Assembly: GCA_033819885.1 (NCBI GenBank)
Contig: JAQYUZ010000037.1
Location: 1-64,000 of the forward strand
From: Microbotryomycetes sp. JL201
Lineage: Eukaryota > Basidiomycota > Microbotryomycetes
DNA: 64,000 nucleotides
Direction: 5' to 3'
Shown here piece by piece: positions 39,421 through 51,889 of this stretch. The first letter of the stretch is position 1; each line of letters begins with the position of its first letter. Position numbers and translations under genes: made by a program. The notes below the pieces were generated by a model, which saw only the letters and a list, made by a program, of their open reading frames with translations, made no database searches and was not told the DNA's origin.

Positions 39421-41912
39421 TTACCTGCGCAGCGCCGCAGTCTCCTTTTCGAGCCACTCGAGCGCCAGCTTATCCTCGCTCGATCCAGACTTCAACAACG
39501 GAGTGAGCTTTAAACGGACTTCGGCATTGTAATCGTTTAGCCACGCAAGCTCTTGGTCGTTGAGCAGCTTTACATCGACCAAGTTGGTCGAGATCGGCAC
39601 CTGACATAGTCAACGCAGAGTACATGGTGAGCCCCTCGATGACACACGCGAACAGTCTGATCAAACCCAAAAGCAAGGCTCACCATTGTCACGTGTTCAA
39701 ACTTGTAAAATTTGGTGCCCGAAAACTCGACCAGTTCGGCAGCTCGCACGACAACAATGTTCTCAATGCGGATGCCAAACGCACCATCCTCATAGTATCC
39801 TGCACATCACACAAGTTTCGAGGACATGTCAGCGGCCAACACAAGGCAAGACGGTCCAAACGCCAGCCTGGGACAGACCTGGTTCGTTGCTGAGAACGTG
39901 GCCAGGTTTCAGCTGCGACACAGAATGATCAATATTGAGGTCACCGCGCACAATACTTCTCAAGTCAGCCCACTTTGACTTCGTTGTACGCCACTCGGGT
40001 GCCAAGTCCAGCTGGCCCCTCATGCACATTTAAGAAGTGGCCAACGCCGTGACCAGTACCGTGCTTGTAGTCAAGACCATCCAGCCAAAGAGCTGCGCAA
40101 GCAAGTCAGGTAAGCTTGCTAACGCTTGATCGTATACGTTCCGCAGAGGCACCTTTCCTGGCCCACGGATCCAGCTGGTAACCAGTCGTCGACTCAGGAA
40201 ATACGGCCGTGTCGATCGCAATGTGACCTTGCAGCACCCTAGTATATGCCCTCTTCTCTTTGGAGGATGGCGTACCAAAGTGCAGCGTCCTCGTAGTGTC
40301 AGTCGTGCCGTCCATGCACTGAACGCCGCTGTCGCACAAGTACACGGCATTCTTGTCAATGACGGCGGACGAATGCTCGTCTGGCGCATAGTGGATGACC
40401 GATGCGTTGGCGCCCTGTGCCCAACACCATGTCAGCCAAATTGTCTAGCTCAGGCTGTGCCTTCGTGGCTCACTGTCGACGAAATGGTCTCGAACGACAG
40501 ACCCTTGTACAGATCCATTCTACTCCGAATTTCTTCAAGTTTCGATGCCGCATCGTATTCTTTGATCTCTGTCCCATCATTCAATCGTTGCTCGAGCCAA
40601 GCGAAGTACCTGGTCAAGGCAGCACCGTCTCGCAAGTGACTTTGCCTGAACCCTTCGATCTCGACATCATTCTTGATCGCCTTCAGGTCGGCGATCGGGC
40701 CCCTTCCGCCAGCGTCCACCTTGTCCTCGTCACCGACGGCCAGTGCAAGCGCGACGTTTGTCTTTGATGGCAAGACAATTTTTTGTTTGTTGGTCAAATG
40801 CCGGCCGACGTCCGACACGTACTTGTACACGTCATCATACGGTTCAATCTTGATGCCGTTTTGCGACAAGTGCTCGTACGTCTTTTGCGACAATTGGTCA
40901 ATGTTGATGAACAGCGTCGGCGCGTCGTCAACGGGAATGACAAGGTATGCGAACATGACAGGGTTGAAGTCAATATCCGAGCCACGAATATTAGTCGTCC
41001 AGCAAATCTCGTCGAGCATGCCGACGACCATGCCCCATACGTCGTGCTCGCGCTTCTTCGCCTGTTTTTCCGTCTTTGTTATCCTCGGTTCGATGAGCTC
41101 GGACCTGATATCTGCGAGCTTGTCTTTCAGCGATCTGCCCGCGTATTTAAAGTCGAGCACCTCAACCGGGTTGGCAGGTCTCGCTGGCTTGTCGTTCCAA
41201 ATCTCGTCAATCAGGTTTGATTCGACAGGCACGAGCTCAGACCCGCTCGACAATGTCGACTTGAGAGAATTGTAGTCTCCGATTGAGATCAAACGCGGGT
41301 CGAGTCCGATGCGCGAGTTTGGTGGCAAGTCGGCAATCTGCTCTTGCCACGATTTGACGTCTTTCAAACCGTGTTTGACCAGAGTCCAGACCGGGCACAA
41401 CTCTTTCGCTGCTTGCTGGTGATACCTTCCGTCGGTCGTGAGCCTGTGCAAATTACACTCAGTCTGAGTAAGCTTGAGCCGCCAACGCCGTCTTCGCCCT
41501 CCAAGAGTCGACTGACCAAGCTCCGTCGAGAGTCACAATGGCCGTGCCTGTCGGCGTGAAAGGAGAGTGAGAACATTGCAACTTTGAGAACTCGTTTGAA
41601 ATGTACCAACCTGCACTGCCCGTAAACCCCGAGATCCAAGCCTGCATCCGCGGTCGCGTGCAACCGCATGGTCAGCGCTCGTTGGGCCCACTTGATGACC
41701 GTCAGCCAAAGGCTTGCCGTGGCCACGGCTCAGTAGTGAGCACATGATTGGTCAATGACCCCGTGGCCGGCAGTTCGACTAACCCTGCGCTTGTCGGCAT
41801 CGCACACATACTCTGACGAGTGCGCATCGCCCGAATCGACAATGTAGGCGTTCAATCCGTGATTTCTGAGCAGAGAGCGCAAATTGGCAACCCTCTCAGT
41901 CGTGTCTGTCAT
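39421..41912 (-). CDS. Xaa-Pro aminopeptidase P
   Basis: Cytosolic M24 metallopeptidase that removes the first residue from X-Pro peptides. Creatinase-like N-terminal domains: [20 protein letters not shown], then [20 protein letters not shown] and [18 protein letters not shown]. The pita-bread catalytic domain starts near [20 protein letters not shown] and YFAWLEQRL. Metal ligands are visible: two Asp in [19 protein letters not shown], His in [19 protein letters not shown], and Glu in [13 protein letters not shown] second Glu is expected in the exon before [20 protein letters not shown]. It ends [13 protein letters not shown]. Size and order match the ~615-residue family. The start is at MTDTTE, with intron 1 after DADKRR. 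Its stop lies 107 bp from the bHLH start, in tandem on the minus strand. Confidence 0.93.
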
Positions 41913-42268
41913 TTTGGCTAGGTGAGACGTGACGGAAGTCAAAGACGCTTGGGATAAGCACCGGCGAGCTTTCCCCGGCCCACGTGATGTACTTGGCGAT
42001 TGGAGAGATGCACGAACGACGGTCGGACAGCGAATCAAAACAAATGCGCACACTGGTCGAGTACGCATGCACCAGAGCGGGCAGGCAGCGATCGGCAAAG
42101 AAGCAGAATTCACTTCGCAAAGGTGGCGCACCACGCAACATTCTTGTATGTACACAATCTCGCAAGCCGGGATCGGATCATATAGCCGACAGAAGATTGG
42201 GTTTACAACAAACATTCCGTGGGCCCAGCAGAAAACAACATACCACAATGCCTGACAGGATCGCTAAC
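41913..42268. other. Intergenic, permease 3' end / APP promoter
   Basis: 356 bp on the 5' side of aminopeptidase P and 3' side of the permease. A 108-codon plus-strand frame (41929-42255) has no motif and is taken as chance. No other signal seen. Confidence 0.55.
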
Positions 42269-45200
42269 CTAGGGTGTTTGAGCTGTCACATGCGCATTTC
42301 GATGACGACCACCTGCGAGTGCCTGCCTCGTTGGCACTTGTTGCTCAATACTCCAGTTCGTCCCTGCCCCTGATCCCGACATACCAGTCTCTTCATCGTC
42401 GTAGCCGCTAGAGTACCCACTGAACGTTCCTCCCGACGTCGTATAAGACTCGTCTGTCCTTGCGCTCTCGGTTGTCAATAGCGTGGGAAACGAACTGAAT
42501 ACGTGAGCGGATCGACCATGAGCGGCAGAGGTCGTTTGACCAGCCGGAGTGGGGTTGACGCCCACACCAGCACCGTTGCCTCCGCCCAACGGAGAATTTG
42601 GAGTGTTTGACTTGGCTCGGTTGCCAGATCGTGGCAGTTCAACTTCGGCGCCAATAGTCCACCTCGTCGTCGTCTTGATTGGCCCAGCATAGCGCGCTGA
42701 TCGAGTAGAAGATGATCGTGTCAGTCGAAAACACCACAAAGCGAGCCGTGTGCAACACACAATTGCCGTAAAAGATCCACAACAGAGCCGCCGCCATGAA
42801 TACAAAGAAAGCTACGCCTGCAGCGTATGATGCGTTGACTGCGGGCAACGAGCTGGTCAAAGGCAAAGTCTCTTGCGGCCGGCGAACGAAAAGATTGCTT
42901 ACGAGCATTAACAGGCCAACCCGTCGGTAAACACAACACGATCTATGTTGCATCTGGGTCAGGTTGTTCCTTAATTCCGAGACCCTATTCTGGGTGACTC
43001 ACGATGAAAGCGAGCGAAAACAAGCTTGCTAGCAAAGCTGCAGGCTTGCTAAACGAGCGCAAAGTCCACATGACTCTGCCATCGCCAGCCAGCGCATCCT
43101 TTGGACCGATCAAATACAGGACGCATGGCACGCAGTACGAGATCATGACGGTCACGCCTGCACCCTCGAGCAAGATAGTCGAAATGATGGACGTGTTGAT
43201 GCACAAGAGCATAAAAACAGGCGCGCAGATTGTGACGATGATCCAGATGGCCGTGACGGGCAATTTGCGTCGGGACAAGCGTCTGACAATGTGTGAGAAT
43301 GGCAGGGCGGACTCGCGGGCTAGGGCCCACGTGTACCGTGAGGTTGCCAAGAGCTGGGCGATTGCTTGGAACACGAAGCTGAGCAGGACAAAGACCAGGA
43401 CGAGGGTGGCGTATCGTCGCGGCACGGATCGTGCAAGCACGGCGATGGAAGGTTGTAGTGTCGGATCGAGACCGGTGACGTCAGCAGTCTACATGAGCAC
43501 GTCGTTAGTCACAACATCATATGGTCCGCAATCGTTTTAGCTCGTACCGCTGACAACACGCAAATCGACTGGCAGGCGAAATTTTCCGGTCAGCACATTG
43601 GCCTCGAGATATCCTCATCGGCTCGTCTCACCACCCAACCCATAGCATAGGTAGCTGCGACGCTCCAGAACATTGCGAGCGGCACAGTCCGTGCTGGCGC
43701 CTTGGTGTCTTCAGCCACATGAGCCGACGATTCCATACCAGACGCTACACAAGTCAGGACCCAGCCTGTGATCACCGGATCAGCCATCAAGACCTCTTTC
43801 GAACGACCGGACCTGACGGACCGAGAATATAGACCATGCTTCGGCTCGAGTAGCCAGTATTGTTTCGGTATTCAGTGAAGACAAAGCTTGCCGGTCTGGT
43901 TCGGCACAAGTCAACGATGTTTTGAAAGCCACGAGACAGAATGTCATACCGAATCTGATCTGCTTGTGACAGCATGGTGACGTTCAAGATGATGAAACCG
44001 GTGATGATTGTCGCTCCGGCGAATCGCCACAACCACGGAGTGCGTGCAATTGGCGAGCTAACGACCAAGGCAGATAGAACAAGAATGGCCTGCATGACAT
44101 AGGACTTGTAAGCCCGACTGAGAATCTGGGAGAGATGGCACCACCTCTCACCCAGCAGATCGCAACCGTCACCCAGGGCGAGTATCGCACATGAGTGTAC
44201 AGTCCAATCGTGCCTAGAAGGTTGTGTCCGAACTGCCAGGTGATGAGAATCTGTGTGCATAGGCTGTGAGCTCTTGCGCATTTTCGGCGGGGTTCGAGAC
44301 TGGCTTGCCTGCAACAAGATGTGCGAGACCAGCAGAAAAGTTCCGACGACCCAAGACATGAACCGTGCCCAAGGATCCAATCTCTTTGAAGAGCGACAGA
44401 GCCTAAACGTCCAGGTGAACATGGCGCCTGCATGCGGTGTGAGCTGTCAGCGACTGTGCATCGAGAGGTCCAGAAGTCGACTTGCCCGCGACAGGATACG
44501 TCGAAGCCATTTCACCTAGCACAGCGGCGAGACACAGCATGAAGAGACCGCTGATGGGCCATGCTATGCTGTACATTGACGGTCCACCGTAGTCGAAAGC
44601 CGTCAGCACGGCGAGAGCGGTACCTGCGCATCGATGGAGTAGGATCAGTCAGTCTTTGCAGCACCACACAACGGACGAGACCACGTTGTCTCACCTGGAA
44701 ATCCGCCAATGTTGCACAAGGTCAGACCTGCGCTCGCCCAGAAATCATAATCGCGCGGCAGCTCGTCCTTGAACATGTTGCCGTGCTCGAGTTTCGAGGT
44801 ACGGGTGGTGTATCTCTTCCAGCTGCTCAGCCCTAGTGACCCTGTAGAATGCGGCGTATTGCCGCTCGACGTGGTTGTTGTGTTATTGTGGGCTGGCCGA
44901 CCGCCACTCGCTGTGCCACCGTTTGATGCGAGCATGGCGGCGGACGCCGTCAGCGGTTTGCTATCGTCGTCTGGCGGCAGCGATACATGTTTGACAAACA
45001 TCGACGGCGTTGCCGACGTGCTTGCAGTTGTTGCGGGCGAGGGCTGCCCAGAGCCAAGCAGCTCGGCGGTGCTGCGCCGGTCGTCGGACGGCGGCCCGTC
45101 ATCTGGCCGCGGCGGCGTCAGAATTACCGACATACTGTGCTGTACCGAGGATATTGGGCTGCTTGCGACGTCCTTGTCGTCGGTAGCCGCGCCAATGTCG

Positions 45201-45526
45201 AGCCGCTCTGGCGCAGCGGTCTCGGCCCGCGACGAGACACCGAACGCTCGCCGCTCTGCCTGCTGTGCCACCCCGGGGGCGCCAAAGGACTTGGACTTTG
45301 TGCTCTCATGCTGCATCTCGTCAAGGCTGCGCTTCTTGCTGACCGTTGGTTTCGTGGTTGCGTTATCATCGCCGGGCGTACGCTGCGGGCCAGGCTCGAC
45401 GGACGACCGCTGCTGCTCTGCCTCGCTCGCGAGCACAGTCAGCGCCACCGCCGTGCCTCTGTCTGAGCTATCGACATGCGTGTCTTGCGGTCGGCCATCT
45501 AGTGGCTCTGACGTGGGCGACGCCAT
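42269..45526 (-). CDS. Amino-acid/GABA-type permease (APC superfamily)
   Basis: Membrane transporter of the amino acid/choline/GABA permease group. It has an unusually long hydrophilic N-terminus of about 270 residues, rich in S, T, P, D and E, before the family entry LPRDYDFWASAGLTLCNIGG. Membrane segments follow across several exons: MYSIAWPISGLFMLCLAAVL with GEMASTYPVAG, FMSWVVGTFLLVSHILLQ, WLWRFAGATIITGFIILNV, the signature GMESSAHVAEDTKAPARTVP, YATLVLVFVLLSFVFQAIAQ, LARESALPFSHIVRRLSRRK, and ICAPVFMLLCINTSIISTIL. The C-terminal tail (~150 residues) is again hydrophilic (SGNRAKSNTPNSPLGGGNG, GTNWSIEQQVPTRQALAGG). Substrate cannot be fixed from sequence. The long tails suggest control by phosphorylation or ubiquitin-linked sorting (inference). 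Confidence 0.87.
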
Positions 45527-45969
45527 TGCGCGCGCACAGACACCGCGCCTGCGCGCTCAGGCCAGACCTCGTTTGCTTCCACTCGAGTAGCTCGGGGATG
45601 TCACGGGCCGTACGCACGTTCGGTGCAGCCACTCAATGTTGCCTAGTGATGGACCGGCAGCGGGGATCGGAGTGCGCGTTGATCGTCTCGGATGGCCAAG
45701 CGACGGACTGGAGCTCGTTCGATGCCCGCAGCAAACGATCTTCAAATTGCTGCGCTGAACAGCGAGCCGGGGACGGCCAACTCGCTTCCGAGATGTGCAC
45801 ATCAACCGAACATACATTGACTGAGTGCCGTCGCAGTGCCGCCCCAGTCACACGAGAAATCCTCAACGAACAAGAAAAAATCCGCCTCGGCAAAGGCCGC
45901 CGGGCCCGCATAACACCGACGAGAGCGTCTACAGCTATCACACTGCATGACATGGCTCAAACAGATTTT
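45527..45969. other. Intergenic, M28 3' end / permease promoter
   Basis: 443 bp with only short overlapping frames. I see no conserved gene. It must contain the permease promoter and the 3' end of the M28 peptidase gene. Confidence 0.55.
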
Positions 45970-47826
45970 CTACACGAATGAGAATCCAGCGAGCTCCAAC
46001 AAGGTTGCATAGACAGCCTTGCCAGTCGCGCTGATCTGTTCCACGCTGTAACCCGGTCGTCTCGTCTGCGGAATGCTGAAATCAGTCCTGCTCTAATGAG
46101 GGTCAGTGACCAACAAAGGTAGACGCTACCTTGTCGCATGAATCGTGGTAACAAGGGTCAACGATAGGTCCGTTCCTCTCAAAAACCCAAGTGCTGGCAA
46201 ATCCTTGCCCGTCGAACGATTGGTGGTCCGAGCAACACGCAGGCGTGTAACCAACCTGCAAATCGGGGACGTACACGTTTGTCACGTTCCCAAGCAACCA
46301 TGAAGCTTCTGGCAACCCGATCTTGTCCGGTCTGGCCATCTGCATTGGCTCCCCGGCGGCTCGGTATCCAATCATGTCAATCTGCAACATGAAAGCGACG
46401 TCTTCCTTGTCTTGTTTAAGCTTCTTTGCGTACCACGCACTACCCAACAATCCTTGCTCTTCGCCTGCGAACAAAGCCAAAACTACCTTGCGAGAGAATG
46501 TCAGGCGGTGTTCGTAAATAGATCGAGCAATGGCGAGCACGACGGCCGTGCCGGTACCATCGTCATCGGCGCCCGGCGCAGTTGGATACCCGAAAGAGCC
46601 ACGAGAGTCAAAGTGGGCGCCAACGACGATCGTCTCGTTTGCGTTGAAGCCTCTGCGTTCGCCCGTGCCTGGCAATTCGCACGCAATCATGGGCGCAAAG
46701 TGCGGCAAGAATTCGTGCTGCATGCATGCGAATCCGTACAAGCGCATTCGTTCTGGTTCACGTTGCGCAAGCTCAAGTTAGCGCTCCGTTCTTGACAACA
46801 GACCTTGCGAGAGAAAGGAAAGACTTGCGAAGCAACCAAGCGCTCGCTTTAGCGCCACCTCGCGACATTGAATGGCGCGACTGCCACCTCTCGTCGTCCG
46901 TGGTCGCCGTCGATTGCTCTTCGCCAGAAAGGTAGCGCAAGTCCGACACCAGTTGCTTGCCAGGAAACTTTGACAAGACGGTCGACAACTGCTTGACGAG
47001 TCAATGGTCCATCCGAAAAAGACCAGTCTAGAGTGCGACTTGCCAAGGGGTTGAACTGCAACTGATTCAAATGCCGCATGACGCGTTCGACGTCTTTCCG
47101 TGGTACACTGTCGCCGCCATACAATCCACGCTCGTTACCCCGCGCCAGCGGTAATGGCAAACTGTCTTTCGACACGACGACAATCTCCTTGAGGGCCATA
47201 CTGTCCGACATTGTCCACTCTAGCAACGCAACGGGGCCTTTGAGAAAGACAAGTGTTCCTCGTCCAGGACCCAATTCGATCGTCGCCGTTCTCGGCGCAA
47301 AGTTTTCGCTGTCGAGAACAACTTGGTCGGGTAGCGATGCCAATCGTGAACGGACCCTAGCCTGTCTGACGCTTTCTTCCACGACGCTATCTCCTATCCA
47401 AGCCAGGACAGCATCTTGATCGTCTTGCCACGCCGTTTCCATGGCAAACGCTCGAAGATCCCCATCGCCTTGACCGTCGACTGAGACAGAAAGTGCTTGG
47501 ACGCTTTCGAATGCTTGCAGGCACGTTTCTTGATGTGCTTGCATGTACCAGACGCGGGAAACCTTGTCGTCACCTCGTCCAGCTGGCAATTGACCGTGAT
47601 ACGTCAAGCATTCTCCTAACGAGTGGAGTTCCAAAGCTCCGCGGTCGTCAGTGAGCGCCAGTGTACGCTGCAGAGCGGTGACGAGCAGATCACGAGGTGG
47701 GGCCGACTCGGTCGCGTCATGGCGTTGCACGACAAGCACGCCGGCAGTAGGGACAGTCTCAACTGGTGCACATTGTGCCAAAGGAGCTGCGAGAAGCACT
47801 GTCGCGGCCAGTGTACGGCTCAACAT
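45970..47826 (-). CDS. Secreted M28 family metallopeptidase
   Basis: Zinc aminopeptidase of the M28 family, probably secreted or vacuolar. Signal peptide MLSRTLAATVLLAAPLAQCA. An N-terminal non-catalytic region follows, then VSDLRYLSGEEQSTATTDDE, found just before the peptidase fold in relatives. Zinc ligands and catalytic residues: His and Asp in VVGAHFDSRGS, Asp in GADDDGTGTA, catalytic Glu in ALFAGEEQGLLGSAWY, Asp in MLQIDMIGYR, His in ACCSDHQSFDGQG. It ends HDSCDK joined to SRTDFSIPQTRRPGYSVEQI over a GTAGCG...CATTAG intron, then TLLELAGFSFV. Odd point: between about 47010 and 46960 the frame changes (FNPLASRTL to KQLVSDLRYL) with no convincing GT-AG intron. Catalytic half secure. Confidence 0.88.
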
Positions 47827-48014
47827 GGCGGGCAGGCGAACGACGAACCTGCTGCGATCAGAGTTACAACCTCGTCATATATTGAACATGTTGAATGTAA
47901 AATCACATTCTTTGCATATTGCACACGCCGAAAGGAGAGGCAAAAAGATACTTTGGAATCTCGAGGTATGAGAATTAGTTTTCAAGTCTGATCATAGGCA
48001 ACGTAAGCGGGCCC

Positions 48015-51000
48015 TCATTGTGAAGCAGAGTCTGTACGGGAGCAAGAGCAGAAGTCAGCGTGTATTTTTTGTAGATCAATACGCTTAGACTCACGATGCG
48101 ACAAGGCGGCGTCGGCAGCCTCCAAGTCTTTTGCCGACAGCGTCCGACTGCCGTTGACCGACGTAGATCCCGGTGTCGTAGCGCCACTCGTCGAGCCGTT
48201 CGCCTTCTTCTTGAACACGAGCGGAAAGTAGCCGCGCTCCTCTTCTTCGTCCTTGTTCTTTTGCATCATGCTCTCCCAAGTCTGGGCGCCCATCTGCCAC
48301 CGGAAACGTGGAATCAGATTTGAGCGCCTGAGGAAGGCCAAAAAGTCTGATACAGCCACACTCACGTAATCCGACGTGCCAAGGCTCTGCATCTCTTCGG
48401 TCAACGTGCCAATATCGCCGGGGGTCATCAGTCCGCTCATGAAGCGCGGACTACCCGGCGCAGACATGGGTCGAGGAATGCGGATCGTTCCCGTCTCAAA
48501 ATCGAAATCGTCGTCGGTAAACGAGTCGGGATAAGCGCGACGCAAGGCCAATTGACGAGCCTTGGCGTACTCCAGACCGAGTTTCTAGATAGAAGTGACC
48601 GGTGAGCATCCTGCAGAAACAGCTTCGCCATGTACGAGAGCTTACCTTCCAGTCAAGCAAGTCGGACAGACGCTCGGTCCTGTTGCGCTGATTGATGCGC
48701 TGTCGACGCGTCTTTTGGCAGAAGCTGACCATCTGGTCCGTCAATTGTGTCACAGAGTCTTCGACACTCTTCATGCGACGATCGACGATATAGATACCAT
48801 AGTCTTGCGAGTTTTCGATCAACTCGTCCATGTAGCAGCTAGTTGCATCGTGGGAAGATTGAGCTCTGGCGTCCATCAGGATCCGAAGAACGCGTACTTA
48901 CCCGAAGCCAGACAAGTTTGTCGTGATGGAAGGCACACCCATGACTGTGCACTCGGCTGGCGTGTAGCCCCAGGGCTCGTAATACGAAGGGAACACGCCC
49001 AAGTGGCAACCTCGTACAAACTCTTCGTAATCGAGGCCGAGAATGGGGTTGTTCGCGTTCAGGAACTCAGGGTGGAACACAATCTTGACGCGGTCCGAGC
49101 CTCTGTTGAAGAGCTGAACGCGGCGAATCTGATTGAGAATGGGGTCGGCAGCGTCGTCGGCCATGTTGTGGGTCGTGACGGGCGGCAACGAATTTCTTCG
49201 AAGCGCAAAAACGCGTCGCTTGAGCAGAATGCGGTCCTCCTTTGACAACAGGTCGGATGGATCCGGCACCTCGGTTCCAGGTTCGCTGCACCGGCGAGGG
49301 TCGGCTCATTTGTCATACAAAGACTCGCTCGCCAGTCAAGAACATACCCTGAGTAGCGAGCAGTGCGCTCAAATAGTCTGGCGCCGACCCTGTTTTGGAT
49401 CTCGGTCACCGTGTCGCGCAGCTGCTTCGTGACGGCTTGGCCCTTGAGTGCTTCGATTGTGTACGAGTGCGTTGCGGCGGGCATGATGATGAATGCAACG
49501 ACTGTCATCTTTGTGCCCATTTGTTGCAGGCGGTAGTTCAGCCCTGTAGGAAAAAAAGCATAAACCACTTTCTTGTCGACGCCGACGCTGAAATAGGCTC
49601 TTACGTGCGAGCGACTCGATGAACATATCGACACCCTTGTTGCGATACTCGTATCGTCCAGCCGTGAAAAAGTACAGCGTGTTGTCCAAATCGAAATCGT
49701 AATGTCCGTAAAAGTGTCCTCGGACAAAGTCGCTGATTTTCTGTTTCGAAATTGCGTGCAAGTTCTGGAACTCGTGCATGGCGCTGAACTTTGTCACGTT
49801 GAGACCATTGGGCAAGACACCGTCTGAACCGGAGGCGAGTCAGTCGTTGTGACGAGGTCTGCGCCGAAACGCGGATCCGACTTACCGGGCTTGCGCTTGA
49901 GCAAGTGTTCGCTCTCGTACGCCGTGATGTGACTGACGGTTGTGAATACGTCTGCGCAATGAGCCGCGCTACGCTCGATGCAGTAACGGTGATAGATGCC
50001 GCGCTTGCCCGCCTCTGCGTCAACGTCAAAGTACGCCAAGTTGTTGTAAAAGTCGACCGAGCCGGCGCACAAGTAACGACCGAGCAGGGTGGCGTGGGTC
50101 GTGAAAATCGTCGTGACGTCGATGTGGCGTTTTCGGCAGAGCGGAATTGCCAAACCGGCTTGCCACTCGTGAAAGTGAGCGATGATGGCTTTGGACCGTT
50201 CTCTGGACGAGAACTGTGCTCGCGCGAGCGTGTCATTTTAAGCTAGCCTCAGTAGCGAACCAGCAGACTTGCCTCTCCGAGAAACCAGGCGACAAGGTAG
50301 CCGAGCAGAATTGTTTCGTTTGTCTCGGTATCGTTTGGTGGAGAGGGAATGCCGGCCAGGTTCCAGAGATCGCCCTTCCACTCGTCCAGACGTTGCCAGA
50401 CGCTGCCCGTGTCAAAGAGCAAGACTTTTGGTCCTCCTTCGATCAGCCAGCGGCCGTACAAGAATTTGACGCCGCGGTCGCGCATCGATGCGAGTGTCTG
50501 GCGCATGGCCTCTTCAGTTGCGCTCAAGGCTGCGCGTGTGAGGAGATATTCCTTCCACGTCAGGGCGCTGTTAATAGACAAAGCGATGAACGCAGTACGC
50601 ACGCTCTGCATTCTCTGATTGCTTTTCCCAGTCGATCGCGTCGACCTCCATCGGTGCCGACTTGTACGAGAGCGGGCCGATGAGCACGTAGCGGTCGCCA
50701 TACTCTTGACACGTGACGGGTGCCTTTGTCTTGATGACAGTGTAGATGCCACCGACTGAAGGACCGAGGCGTGCATGGCAAAAGAAGCAGGGTACAAACC
50801 AGCGAGTCAGCGGACCGAGGCTTTTCGTCGGAAGGAACAAGTTGACTTGACACGGTCCGGCATAGCACCCATCCGGGAGACTGAGATGTCAGGATGCTGC
50901 TTTGGATCGCGAGAAGCGTCGTCGTCTCCGTCAAGACTGCTGGATCGTGCTCGCGCGGTCGGTGCGGCGCCTCGCAGCGTCGTCATCAGCCGCAGCATCA

Positions 51001-51444
51001 GACGGGGGGCGCCACGCTTGCCGGCGCGGGCCAGTTCCCGGGTCAGCGGCACCTGGACGGCGTTCAGACGAGCTAGAACTGTCTGTCCACCATGTCCGCC
51101 AGCAGCCATGTGAGCTGATAGGCTCGTCGTTGGCCGTCAAAACCGGGCGACCGTGTGGGCCACCGCCCGCGCCAATTTTCCTGCTTGCTCCAGGCGCTGA
51201 TGCGCCGTCTGACAGTCACAGACTCACCTTTGCTGCAAGCCAGATTAGACGTCGAGGTCACCAACATGTCAGTCAGGGCCATGCATGATGTCATTCGGAG
51301 CACGCGCCGTCGGCGAGTCGTCGACGCCCGTGCGAACATGCTGCCGCGTTTGCGTGCGAAGCTCGTTGCTCAGACGACTCACTTTGCTACTTCCCATGCA
51401 CACTCGAACAGCAGGTGGTCGGCAATCGAGCGCTGCTGTGCCAT
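48015..51444 (-). CDS. GSY1: Glycogen synthase
   Basis: UDP-glucose-dependent glycogen synthase (GT3), ~720 residues, cytosolic. Exon 1 (51383-51444) reads [20 protein letters not shown] plus two bases. A 5-nt microexon (51228-51232) and exon 3 from 50755 complete [20 protein letters not shown], the UDP-glucose-binding start of the family. Further marks: [116 protein letters not shown], and [20 protein letters not shown] (catalytic Glu). The arginine helix [20 protein letters not shown] is the glucose-6-phosphate site. The C-terminal tail ([15 protein letters not shown]) fits the family's phosphorylation sites. The last intron gives a short end, ALSHHSASQ. Regulation by glucose-6-phosphate and phosphorylation is expected from the family. 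Confidence 0.95.
51228..51232 (-). other. 5-nt microexon in glycogen synthase
   Basis: On the minus strand the sequence reads CTTGCAG, CAAAG, GTGAGTCTG. Exon 1 ends after GTAGCAAA (phase 2) and exon 3 starts TCGGTGGCATC (needs one base before it), so a direct join breaks the frame. Inserting CAAAG gives AAC AAA GTC GGT GGC, that is N-K-V-G-G, exactly the conserved motif. Flanking introns are 150 nt (51233-51382) and 472 nt (50756-51227). Confidence 0.85.
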
Positions 51445-51889
51445 GGCGCTCAGTAGGGGCGGGAAAGACGAGAGAAGAGTGGGGCGCCCTTTCGATCGCT
51501 GCTCGGCACTCGCCGAAATTTCGCCGGAACGCCGCGCGCATGAAACAATTTGTGCTTCTCATACTGGTGCAAACTGGGTCAATTGTAACAGTCATGGTCT
51601 GTTGGGCGGTGAATCCCCCCACGCGGTGCTCCGGGGGGACATCGATCAAATTCGAGCCGAGACCGTCGACGCGTGATGCAACATGCATGCCAGCGAGACG
51701 AACCACAGGAAATCTGGTCTCAAAACGCGACGAGCTCTGTACTTGGCGAACTAGTCATGCACGCAATCTTGGCGAACGAAAATGTCTTTCTTCGTCGTGA
51801 CCGCTACGAGCTATAGTTACAAGCATTTCGAGACAAACAGAAACGAATCCACTACTGGGTCTGGGCATGCACGTACACCTTGACCTCGT
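51445..51889. other. Intergenic, LSM6 3' end / glycogen synthase promoter
   Basis: 445 bp 5' of glycogen synthase exon 1. Overlapping frames on both strands show no conserved motif. Holds a CCCCCCACGCGGTGCTCCGGGG stretch (about 51616-51637). Nothing else recognised. Confidence 0.5.

Noticed and set aside
41929-42255. 108-codon plus-strand frame between APP and the permease
   Set aside because: It has no family resemblance and lies in the promoter space of aminopeptidase P; chance ORF.
44769-45590. 273-codon plus-strand frame opposite the permease N-terminus
   Set aside because: It mirrors the Ser/Asp-rich tail of the permease; such GC-rich low-complexity exons often leave the opposite strand open. 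No motif seen.
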